NCBI RefSeq assembly: GCF_001039355.2
Contig: NW_019776091.1
Coordinates: 167,456 to 231,455 of the forward strand
Origin: Lingula anatina
Taxonomy: Eukaryota > Brachiopoda > Lingulata > Lingulida > Lingulidae
DNA: 64,000 nt
Direction: 5' to 3'
Shown: positions 22,335 through 34,738 of the stretch, one piece after another
Position numbering within the stretch: the stretch's first letter is position 1
Layout: every line of letters starts with the position of its first letter
Notes under the pieces: generated by a model
Told to the model about the DNA's origin: nothing
Database searches by the model: none
Seen by the model: the letters and a program-made list of their open reading frames with translations, nothing else
Position numbers and translations under genes: made by a program

Positions 22335-23741
22335 AGGGGAGGATACAAATGTGCAATACGCCAATACAAATTTTGGGTTTATCGAAAGGAAGATTGGTAC
22401 ATGTGTAACTCACACAACGTGACTAGTCTGCATTTATTTTGCCATATTTATGAAAATTTTGCTTAATATTAATAATGAGAAAGGTTTGGTAATTTTATTG
22501 TAATTCCGTTTAAATAAGAGAAATAAACTGGGCATTATTAGGCCTACAAATGATTCACATAGGCCTATAATTTATAAATATCAATGTAGGCCTACTGAGT
22601 ATCTTGAACTTAATAATTACAATAAATAATTTGTTTTTCATAATTAATTATGTGCTCAACATTTGTTTTAAAAGTCATATAATTATATCCTTTTGTAATA
22701 AGCATGTATGTCATAATATAGGCCTATAATAGACCTAATATTAATTAAGTAGCCTTCTTATCGTAAATATTAATGTTTGTTGAAATAAGATGAGAAAATT
22801 ATGAGCTGATGTCGGTAATGTTAGCAAGTTTGTGTAAAAAAAATTATATTGTTGGAGTACATGTGTGTAACCATGTATATGCGTATGTATATAAACATAT
22901 ATGTTCAATTTAAATGTCATCACACATGTCGGTTAGTCTTGACTCTTAGCAGTGCGGTTTCTTTATTTCTTTTCACAATTTTTGACGAACCACAACTAAC
23001 TAAAGTGTATATTCATTTTTTTCTTCACATTTAATAGGCCTATTATTAATATTTTACTATATATAAACATAAAGACGAAAGCTTAGAATATCAACATTTT
23101 AAGGCTCATATAATAGGCCTGTATTATTTCCCTTGTATTTCTTAATCTACGTACAAGATGTAAGCTCGATTAAATTAAATGATATATATCTCACGGTGTA
23201 ACTGAGATATTTTTGGTCTTCCAAATTATCTTTATTGATCCATTCTTCATTTTTGACCGTCTTCTGACATAAAAAAATTAGATACCCGTCAATGTAAACT
23301 CGAAAATCTGACCGTCTTCCGGAAGACCCTGAAGACTTCCTATATCCGCCCCTGTAGCTATAGTTAAGAAGGCCATGAAATTGTTGACACTGTTGTAAAT
23401 TATATTACAGATGCAAATACAGGTGCAATTTTTGCATTTTTTCAAACGTAAAACTTAATAGGAATACGTACTGCCTCCAACGCGTTTTTCTCATTTACAA
23501 CAGGCTCCAATAAATCAAAGATTTAACTTTTTAGAATAATATAATAATATTTTGATTATTATATTATTATATTATTATATAATAATATTTTGATTCGGAA
23601 TACATTTACGGTTTTATTGCTGTGTATCCAAGACAACAGCAAAGGTGACGTATATTAACGTTTTAATTTCTAAATCAAAAGGCAATAATGTAGCTCATGA
23701 GATTCTACGTCACTGAAATGCTCATTTTGTGTTTATTTATG
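22335..23741. other. no gene recognised
   Basis: AT-rich spacer with many TAGGCCTA-type words, an (ATA)n palindrome at about 23535-23595, and a short stretch at about 23275-23355 (gtcttccggaagaccc...tatccgcccctg) that resembles the end of a dispersed element. Confidence 0.5.
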
Positions 23742-23900
23742 CAGGGCCGTAGCCTGAGCAAAATGCCAGGGGGGGCAGTAAGCGGACACGAGGGGGCGAA
23801 GCCCCCGAGGGGGGAGGGGGTGTCCCCCTACCAGTGTAGAAACTTCTAAATCCCAGGGGGGGCAGCTGCCCCCCCTGCCCCCCCGGAGGCTACGGCCCTG
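23742..23900. mobile_element. fold-back MITE, CAGGGCCGTAGCC ends, copy 2
   Basis: Begins CAGGGCCGTAGCC, ends GGCTACGGCCCTG, C/G-rich interior with ggggggcagctgcccccc. Flanks carry TTATG on both sides, a 5-bp target duplication like the ATTAA of the 16555 copy. It lies in inverse orientation to that copy. Confidence 0.9.
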
Positions 23901-24284
23901 TTATGTCATCATTCCATTATGACTGCAGCTGCGAACTCCTCATTTGCCTAATTATTCCATCCACGTATTGTTGGGCAGTGAAGAAATGGAGCGTTACTCT
24001 GGCGTAGTAAAGATGATAATTTTTTGTCTTGGTGCAACGGGCATAAGCAGAGAGAGTTAACCTGGGCTCCGTATCTCGAAAGGTTCGCTATGTTGCTTAC
24101 GTGCGCAAGTGTCTCGATTCCATAACCGATTCTATTTCGAGATACGGGGCCATGGAATCAAGACACTTGCGCAAGTGAGCAAGCGTGTATGACTGTGTTG
24201 AATGTGCTGGTACTATTATCACTGCTAATAGACATTGTTTGTAGTTAAAGTTACTGCCTCTAATCCGAACTGTAATCCTAAGAA

Positions 24285-24640
24285 AAAAAACTTCAAACTG
24301 CCCATTTTGCACGGCATCTATTGCAGGTTCGGCCCTTGTTTATTTGAACGAAGTTGAGCCCTAGGTTACTGGTGCTTCTTTCTTCTATTTTCATCTGACT
24401 AAAATTAAGAAATTCCGAGAAAAACAGCGTTTTATTATATGCGTAATTAACAGTAGAACTGGCATTACGTCTAGCCTTGACACAGGATTAGCCGGCTACA
24501 GATAATAAAAGAATCCAGAAGTAAACTAGGATCCGTAGCCAGCAATCTTAAAAAAAAATAAGGGGGGGGGGGCTTTTATGAAAAAAATGTACCTTTTACC
24601 ATGAAAACCTTCTTGCACCTAGATCAAGTTTTACCGAGAG
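24285..24640. repeat. remnant of a fourth zinc-finger unit
   Basis: Matches the 3' flank of units 1 and 2: ctgcccatttt-cacggcatct, ctggtgcttc, aaaattaagaaattc, gtagccagcaatcttaaaaa followed by a G run, as at 4030-4320. The finger array that should follow is absent; an n at 24654 lies just beyond. Confidence 0.6.
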
Positions 24641-24845
24641 TGCACTTTTTCTGNTCTCTCTTACTGGGGTGTCTGGAGAGAGGGGAGGGGGCTTTCTTCC
24701 TTTCTCAAGTTCGTTTCTCCCTCTCAAAACTAGTTTAAAACGCAGATCCAGACAACCAAGAATTTTCCCGTATACCTGACCCCTACATATTATAATACAA
24801 GTGTCTTCGTCTATTATTTCGTATGCTATTTGAAGAGAAAAGCTA

Positions 24846-24846
24846 C

Positions 24847-24877
<31 letters not shown>

Positions 24878-24882
24878 ACGTG
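24846..24882. repeat. poly-C and (CA)n microsatellite
   Basis: A run of about 18 C followed by CA dinucleotides. Gly-rich and Val-Cys open frames across it on the minus strand are artefacts. Confidence 0.95.
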
Positions 24883-25663
24883 TATAAGGCAACATAACGG
24901 TGACATAACTGGTTGCCTGTACATAATATAACCCAAGGTGCCGTTATGTCCTCGGGCTGTGTCATATTTACAAAGCGAAACGTTCGGTAGATAGTGAACA
25001 AACCTATGCTTTCTTCTCGGCACACCTGTATTGACACAGACAGATATCGGTGAGCTTTCATGATATGCAAACTACTCTTACCATATGATAACGGCTGCAC
25101 TCTAGACAGCGAATAAATGCTACAGCAGTTTGAAACCCCGGGGAAAAATACTACTGCTTTCAAATTGTCTCGCTGCTGCTATGTTAGCGTGATTATTCCA
25201 CAATGTTTCACCTACAATTCAAGTAGTATGTTGTTTTTTTCAGTGTTTAATATTTAACAAATAGTGCGCTGTGTCGTATTCTCTTTGTTTCATCAGTTAT
25301 ACCAACAGTCAACCTAGGTATGAGGAAAATTCAACTATCAGTTTTGCTGATAAGTTTGCATTTTAATTTTTCGTTCACGCATGTATAAACATTGATATAT
25401 ACTTTTACATGATGATGGTATCATTTTGCCTTTGAACAATACTCATAGTCGACCATATGTGTCATTATGAGCTATGTACGAGGCATGATACCCGAGTACC
25501 GGTGACTTGTGCCCTTGACATATAGAGGGCAGCAAGCGTCACCTCCTTAACAGTTGCCTCGTTATCGCTGAAAGTAACACGCAGTTGGCAGTGAAGACAT
25601 TTACAAGTTCACGTGTCAAGCTCACACATACTTCTAGTTGTAAATAAGTCGATAACAGTTTAA
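24883..25663. other. 3' flank of the SLC22-type gene, no gene recognised
   Basis: No splice-consistent exons or recognisable peptide on either strand. The part nearest 25663 is presumably 3' UTR of the transporter, but I saw no convincing poly(A) signal. Confidence 0.4.
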
Positions 25664-28600
25664 TTACGTATTGAATTGAATGTCACTGACATTGCCATTT
25701 CTTGTCTTAATGACCATTTCTTCGACCTCATGGTTCTCCTCTTCCTCATTTTGTCCACAAAAACACCATGTCCTTTTCGGAAGAGTGTCTGCCAAGGCTT
25801 TGTCGTTTGTTTCATTTTGGAAACAATTCAAGATGGCGGAAACAATCACAAGTACTGCACTTATTACGTACGGGAAAAGTGGCCAATGCTTTTGCTGCAA
25901 AAATCAACATATTGGTCGGTGTTATTTTTAAGCTTTTTGAAACTTTATTTACAGGTCATTTTCATCATCAAAAACTCAGACCTTCAAATTACATGACATT
26001 AAAGAAAAAGATTTACTCGAAAGTTACAACTCACATATCAATTCCCTGTAAAGTAAAATATGCATGGTTCATCGTTTCTATATAAAATTCAATAATCAAA
26101 TAAAACCATTAACGTGAAAGATTTGGGCATCAGGTACATACTGGAAGGACTTAACGTTGACTGTCTTACCAGGTAAGCTGTTTGTGGTGCTAATATTCCG
26201 CCAATTCGAGCCGCCATCGAGTTCATACCCATCCCTATGTCGCTGGAGACGGAAGCATCAGTTTAAAAATTATAAAGATTAAATCATGAATAAAATGATA
26301 TGAATCTTTGTCAATAGGTGTAACAGAGTTAATATCAGTAATTTTATGAACAGGTCAATGTGTTTCGGACATAATTGTAAAGCCCTTCCATTTAGACAAC
26401 ATTCGTGTATTTTTCAATCTTGTCATTGCTCTTTAACGCGTTTGCTGGGTATAGTGGTAAGTCCGGAAACCATGATGTTCAATGTCGATTTGGTGTTGAA
26501 CGCTACTTAGTTCTGTTCCTTTGGGGGCAAATGCATGCATGTGCATGTAACCGCATGCAATTCAATACAATCTCCGATCTGCCAAAGCTTAGATATATTG
26601 AAAGGATCGCCAGAACCATACAACAAAATGCCGTAGCTAACAGAATGCAACTCTTGGCACTTACGTAAGCTGTTTGTTTTGAAAAACCTGGTATATTTTG
26701 TGGAAAGACATACTCACCGTATGCAAGTTGGATAACTCTCTCCTGTCCACAGGAACATGGCTCCCCAGGATATGCCAACCAAATTATTGGCTATGGTCAT
26801 TACAATGCTCGTAAGCAGCCACTGTTCATCGTTTAAGTCTGGAAGAAAAATATTCATTAGCACCACTATGGTGGGAAAAAGGTGGATAGAAATCCATGCA
26901 AACGCACCTGCAGGTACTTGTTTACACACAAATAGTCCACGCGCACACATACTCAAATTCACCATTATGTCGTCAACAAATAAATAAAAAAAGCCTATCT
27001 GTAGAGTATTTACTTACTGGCGATGTAGAGCACTATCACTGGAATCAGAAACAAAAATCCACAAACTTGGTAAGATATTGCAGCTTTCTTCCTACCGATG
27101 CTGAGAAAAAAAGAGTTACTTGATAGTCATGATAATTAATTGCAGCGGAAATATAGCTTTTATCGATAATAAGACAATTGACGTCGCTGGAAATGCACTC
27201 ATTCCTAAAACTTTTAACCACTGCTAGTTCATTTTGATTCTAAGCTATTCCTGAGTGGCTAAGGAAATAAGAATTAAAGATCTATGCATAATTTTAGATC
27301 AGTTCTGAAAGAGCGTAATGAACACAATCCCATTCACAATGGTTTATTTACGATATCAACTGACTATAAGTGCCTAGATGAAACGAAACTTTGCAGGTAT
27401 GATAAAAAAATTGCAGAGTTAAAAATGCACTTACATTCTTGGAAAATGGAAGAGACACAAAAACATAATAAAAAGAGTAAGCATGTTGATAATCGTGTTT
27501 GTGTATATATCTCCAACCATGTTCTTGATGTTAAAACGCATGCCATAGCTTATGACACTGACGCTGAACCTGCAAAGAAAAGAATAAACTGCTATGTTTC
27601 AAGGAAGTTCCAATACTTTGCACCAAGATTTGCTAGCCATAAGAGAAATTTGGTCGTGATGCCAAAAAAGTTAGGAATATATTTGAAAATTCTACCTTAG
27701 TAAGGCATGTCCATTGTCTATATTTCACCCACTTCACTTTTAAACAGAATGGTATAAATGTCTTGATTACCGTTATACAGCCGATGGCAGCCAGTCTATG
27801 ATAACAGATGATCCGACCCATTCAAATACCAAGAGTTACCCAATGTATTGGGATGTGAATAAGAGAAAGACCGCATTCAGAATGGATGATCCGAGTACTT
27901 ACTGATCCGCCAACTAAATATGGCCGATCACAGTTCAAAAGCGATGGCGCTGATTCGACGACGAGTGTGCAGGCTCGGAGACCATCAGGAATCAGCGACA
28001 TCGCTTTTGAACTGTCGTCGGCCATATTTAATCGGCGGATCAGTAAGTACTCGGATCATCCATTCTTAATGGGGCCAAAGAGATGAAAACACATCTCTTT
28101 TACCCGCGGGACTCACCAAACAAACATGAACTTAAATGTTTGTGACGTCAGCTGGGGAGTTCTAAACAGATCCCAGTAGTTGTACTTCTCGTGTTTGTGA
28201 ACTGCCAAAGAGGACGATTGCTCCTGCAAAAGTGTGTCTGGTCATTTATTGTCAAGATAACAATATTGAAATAAATGTATTTTCTTCCATTAACTTGCTA
28301 TCCAATAGTTGTATTTAGCACCCTTTTAAACCTATTACAGGGGCTGGCACTTTGATAATATATATATATAAGGGGGGAGGGGCTACCACCAATATGGCAG
28401 TTCCATACTATAAACGGGATTCATGTTCAAAATGACGAAGAGAGAGTTCATTCCGCCTTGACAGGGCACGTGTATTTTGCAGGTTACTCCTCAACACTGT
28501 GTGCGAACACTAAACGTGTATTGCAGATAACAATGGGACATCGTCAAAGTCTGTCCTTCCTAAGGAAGACAAAACAGAACTATCAGGTGACCATCTTGCT

Positions 28601-31600
28601 AATGTCAAATAATCAAACAAATTATTCCAAATAACATCTCACATAGTGGTATACGTCACCTATTTTGCTACTAAAAGACAAGTGTTTCACGTCTGTAGTA
28701 CATATATATGTGTGTGTGCGTTAACCGAAATTGCTTTCCTCCTACCTCAAAACGTTTAACAAAGTCGTCAAAGTCTGGCATTGGACGTTTGTTTCTGGAA
28801 GCAATCAACTGCGTTATTTTTCGCAGCTCCTCGTACTTGTGCTGAGAAAGCAGCCATCTTGGACTCTCCGGTAAAAACCTGAAAACAATTGGCGGTAGGT
28901 ACAGTTAGTTATATAATATCACCAAGTGGTTCTTATTACTTATCAATAATTCAAAATACGTGTATCTCTGTTTTCTGTTTTTATCACAGAATTCTAGGCA
29001 TCTCATTCAAACCTCATATCGACTTTTAATTGGGCCAGTTTTGCTGATCATGAAATAATGATCTATCTAGAACAGCAAAGAAAACGTGTAGTTCATCTTA
29101 AGTTCAAACACATATTTCAAGTCACACCTGCACGCCCTCAGATCGTGCTCATCAATCTTTAAACTTTTGAACTTTAAGGCTGTGTTCAGAACAGAAGTTA
29201 TCGTCCTAGCAGGATCGATCTAAGCGGGGATTCTCGGTAATGCCCAGTCAATGTAGTCAGCTTTATTGTCTGCCATGCTACCTCACAGAGCAACATGCAC
29301 AACATCATAGACCATATCACAAAGTTTTCCCAAATTTACCCAAGTACTTCAAGCTACGAGTAAATAAAGCTGATTACACTGCCTGCGCCTTAGCAAGAAT
29401 CCCTGCTGAAATGTATACCGATCCTAGCTGCTAGCACAACAATTTCTATTCTGAACACGGCCAAAGTTTCAGGGACTATTCCCAGACCCTATCGCACTTA
29501 TTGTGGATCGATCTATCTCCAAGGGTATTTTCGCTTATTGGAATCAACTTAAGCGGCTTAGAGGATCGATCCTGTTAGATCGACCTATGCATGGGAACCC
29601 AGTCTTACATGTACTTGAACTCACCAGTATGCTGCCATCCAGAACAGCCCCGGTAGTGAGGTACAGTACATTGTCTTCCGCCAGTCTCTAGTGGCATACG
29701 CTATCCCCGTCAATATACAGCCGCCCAGGGGCCACACTCCGAGTATCCCTGTTAAATGACGGTATCGTGGCCCGAGGAACTCTAAGCCCCAGATGTAGCC
29801 AACAACAATTCCGCCTTGAAGAGAGTGTGGATTTATCTTGAACGCACTGTGTTTTTCAACATCCTTTAAAATTGTTATGCTTCTAAAAGGTGTAACGTAT
29901 ATTTATTTTCTGCAGTTGTGGAATACTCTATTATAAATTACACGGAGACATTCATAAGTGCAATAAATGGCGCATTTTCCTATTTTTACTTTCTTGATTA
30001 CCATAACATTAGGACATGGCACGATGACTATAAATTGTGCACAGCACAGTATGTATAAAAGTACCTCCTATTGCCACGCCGTTAAAGAAGCGCAGTACAG
30101 CAAATACGATCCAACTGAAAGTCAGCGACTGCACAAATCCAAGGACACAGACGAGAAGCAAGGCAGTATAATATGTCTGGAAAAAGTGAAACAAAATTGA
30201 AACATTGGTGAAAAGCATGAACATCTGTTTCAATATGATCTTTAGTTATTATTCGACTTTTAGATTACTCCAAGATATTTTTCTGGATACAATCTGTAAT
30301 GGTACTTAACATACTTTATACCGAAAAGCAACCCATCCTTTAAGTCCATATACATACACGCACCTTCTTCCGCCCAAAAAGGTCAGATACTTGTCCAAAT
30401 ATCAAAGATCCAACAAGAACGCCGGCCATTTGCACCGAGGTAACCGTGTCACTTACGTAATCCATGTCACACACCAACTGCCACTGTAATGTTTTGTAAG
30501 GGATTTTCGTAATTCTATTTTTGTATAATAAGTTCGTTTTTTTGTTAATCTATACTCTCATAAGAATCGTTTACAATGTTTTTTTCATTATTTAATGACG
30601 TGATATAAAAAACAACAGTCTTTTAATTAGTGCTTTAACTGAAATACCCCAAAGTGACAGACATCGTATACCGGTGCGTTTATCGTTATTCAATTTTCTT
30701 TTTGAAGTTATCAGAGGCTCCTACCAATTATATAAAAATATATTTTATCATTCAATAATGATAAATAGTCACAATAGTTATATAATTTTAATCGTTGTTA
30801 TTATTTATTTTGCATAATTTTACATATTATTTTTGATAATGATAGTTATTTTAAAAAGTTCCGATGCTGAGACGAATAAATATAATGAATCAATGTTATC
30901 GACCAGGTACCGTAATAACAAAGAGTAATTGTTCTAAATCAGCAATTTTTACAATATACATCTTCGTTACCTCAGTGACTATGGAGGTGTAGTCTGTATT
31001 GAAGACGTATCCAGGACATATCTTATTATCTACACCACAGCCGTTTTGAACAACCCCATCTCCCAGGACAGACTCTGTGCTATTTTCATACACATAGTAT
31101 AGTGTGGTAGCTGTGGTCACTAGCCCGGTAGAATAATTGGTCACAGACTGATTGTAGATGGCGCTGGGGTCGGGGCAAGTCCAGCCGGGATTGGCTCCAA
31201 CAAACATCAAGAGTAACATGTCCATACCAGTGTTCAGGCACCATCCTGTCTCTATGATCAGGACGATTGAAAGCTGGTACCATCCAATTTGTCCTAAATN
31301 ATACCCCAAAGTGACAGACATCGTATACCGGTACGTTTATCGTTATTCAATTTTCTTTTTGAAGTTATCAGAGGCTCCTACCAATTATATAAAAATATAT
31401 TTTATCATTCAATAATGATAAATAGTCACAATAGTTATATAATTTTAATCGCTGTTATTGTTTATTTTGCATAATTTTACATATTATTTTTGATAATGAT
31501 AGTTATTTTAAAAAGTTCCGATGCTGAGACGAATAAATATAATGAATCAATGTTATCGACCAGGTACCGTAATAACAAAGAGTAATTGTTCTAAATCAGC

Positions 31601-34600
31601 AATTTTTACAATATACATCTTCGTTACCTCAGTGACTATGGAGGTGTAGTCTGTATTGAAGACGTATCCAGGACATATCTTATTATCTACACCACAGCCG
31701 TTTTGAACAACCCCATCTCCCAGGACAGACTCTGTGCTATTTTCATACACATAGTATAGTGTGGTAGCTGTTGTCACTAGCCCGGTAGAATAATTGGTCA
31801 CAGACTGATTGTAGATGGCGCTGGGGTCGGGGCAAGTCCAGCCGGGATTGGCTCCAACAAACATCAAGAGTAACATGTCCATACCAGTGTTCAGGCACCA
31901 TCCTGTCTCTATGATCAGGACGATTGAAAGCTGGTACCATCCAATTTGTCCTAAATATTTGAAAGAAAAGTCGCATTCAACAATAAGGAAGAATAATTAC
32001 CCTAGCTTTACCGGGGCCATTGTGAAATAATTTGTTTATGGTAATGTCAAAAATTTACATTTTCTTCAAGCCTTGCAGTCTCAGTCGTGAATTATTGCTC
32101 ACAGAGATATGATATTCTCCAAATGTATTTTCATTAAAGACAAGTTAAAAGTCATAATTGTACAATGTAACTGTTATGCCATAATTCTGTGAAAAATATG
32201 TGCCTGTGGACAGTTTTGGGAACCCTCTCTCAACGACAAGACTGCTTTGCTAGCCAGATAAGCGAAGACAGATTACGTTACGAGTATTTCGCACCTAGAA
32301 ACGACAAAGACAAAACAATTAACTCGGGGACAGAAATAATTGGCTCTTATTGGTATGTCGATTAGCACATATATACCCTGTAGGTCCAGCGAGAATTTTT
32401 GCACATAATGACGTCATCACGTTATGATTGACGTCATAACAGCTGGCCTCTGGTAAAGTGTAAAGAATGATAGTGATATAGTGGCTTAGGTCAAACGGAA
32501 AACTTTTATCATGCATGGGTTCAAGATTCAGGATATCAATAAGGCTGAGTTCATTGAGCGGAATTCTTTCCCTCCATCTCCCCAGCGCAGCCCCACCCCT
32601 GTAAAATCTTCATTCATGCGTTATCAACAATGTATCAGAAGAATTAATCAGGAGCACCCGACCTCTCGCGACTGTGAATATTTTTCTTTTTTTTTTTTTT
32701 TTAAGAGAGGGCAAAGCTAGTTACAGGAACCGTATAGGTTATCAGTTAAGCCGTTCAAAAACTATAGTGTATCATAAAATTCTACATACTGAACACTTGA
32801 CAGTACTATGGAAAATTACCAGAATTAATTGAAATGGAAAATTGCTGGATTTAAAAAAAACTTCGAATTGATGTTTTCATTATAATCACACTAGTAAATG
32901 ACATCCCAGTTGGGACAAAACTTCTATAAATACAATACAGAAGATATATGACATGTTATTTAATGTATGCACTATTATCTATGAGGCCAATTATGTAAGA
33001 TGCAAGAGAGAGCATTTTGTCAACATGCTGGATAACAGTCTGGCCCCATTTATAAATGTTCCCGTTTTCAGTATCGCTAACCAAAATTAAAAGTTATTTT
33101 AAACTTTTATTAATAGAATTAAAGCCTTCTTCTCTTCGCGTTTTGTTTTTAATAATCCGAAAAATACGTAGAAAATGTCAAACCCAGCTTAAGTACCCTT
33201 GCTTTCTACAGTGTCTATTTGTAACTTAAAAAGTCTTAGTAGACTTACCAACTTCAACCAATATGTCCTCATATTCTACCATTTGTCGCCCACTGTCATC
33301 AGACGTGTGTCTTAGGCTGTCTCCTGTCATTGTCAGGTGAGAAACGCTTCACCTGTCGAAGGTTTTAAAACGTATAAGCCTACACGCTTCGAAACTTTGG
33401 CTAATCACTTGAACCTATTTTTACGCAGCACCAAAGGCACTGGAGCACAATTTGTATTCTCTCTTCTTTCTTCCAGAAGGCAAATGTGATTCCTTAAATT
33501 TGAATAATTAACTGTTTAAAAAATTATCAATGTAATTAAATCACTCCCTACTTGGAATAGCATATATTCAGCGGCACTTAAAAAGTTAAAGTTGTTGCAA
33601 ATATTCACTCCGTCTATCGTCTCTAACTAGTTTATTCCAGTTTGTCCTACATCAGCTCATTTTAACATCCTAGAATGATAGACCCCATCCAACACCAGAT
33701 ACGCAGACATTGGTTTAAGACCGAGGGGATTGGCTTCAACGCGTTTGGCTTTAATTTATATGCAGATTATGTAAGCCCTAATCTTTTAACCTGCACGCCA
33801 TGCTTTTCGAGTGTCGTAAGGTGAGGCTGTGCTCAAACTAGGGCTCAAAATCAAGTTTTTATAGATAAAATCAACAATAAGTCTTTAAAGAAAAAATCCC
33901 TGAGTCCCTTTTGTAGTACTTTAGTCAAGTGTCATAATATCATTAAAAGTACATGTATGTTTTTATTTGTCCAGATGCCTGAGAAAATCAGGAAACCGAA
34001 AATGATGTTAACGTTTTGTCCGAAAAATCCCAATATTACGTTACATGATGAATTTGGAGCTGTGTTTCAAGCTTAATTAGATGTTTTGAAGATACATTTT
34101 ATAATTGCAACAGGAATAAAACTTAAGTAAAACTAAGACACTAGATTTAAGATAAATATCCAACCTGCAGTCCTACCTTAAAACGGTTTAATTGAAATCA
34201 CTGCTTGTTGGGTCCAACTGATAACCTTGGCCCGGGACAGGAGACACGATCACTGCGTTTGATCTATGACCCATCTGACTCACAGGATAAGCGTCCCGGC
34301 AAATCCTGAAAGACACTTTTCACCTCAACGGTACACTTATCTTTATCGAAACGCTTTAAGAGACTGGCAATAAAATAGCCTGATTATTTTACGCGAGAGC
34401 CCCCCCCCCCCCCCACTCCCCTCCCCCTTCGTCTTCAGATTTATTACACATGTACACTGTATACCAAATGCATGTACAGTTCAGGTTTGACCTATCGATA
34501 GTGCTTAAACAGATAAATAAATACAAAATAATTTTTAAATAGATAAATAATTCAAAAACAGGTCGATAGACGATAAATAAGTAAATAAATAAATAAATAA

Positions 34601-34605
34601 ACAGA

Positions 34606-34652
<47 letters not shown>

Positions 34653-34687
34653 AAAAATAAATAATTCAAAAACAGGTCGATAGACGA

Positions 34688-34738
<51 letters not shown>

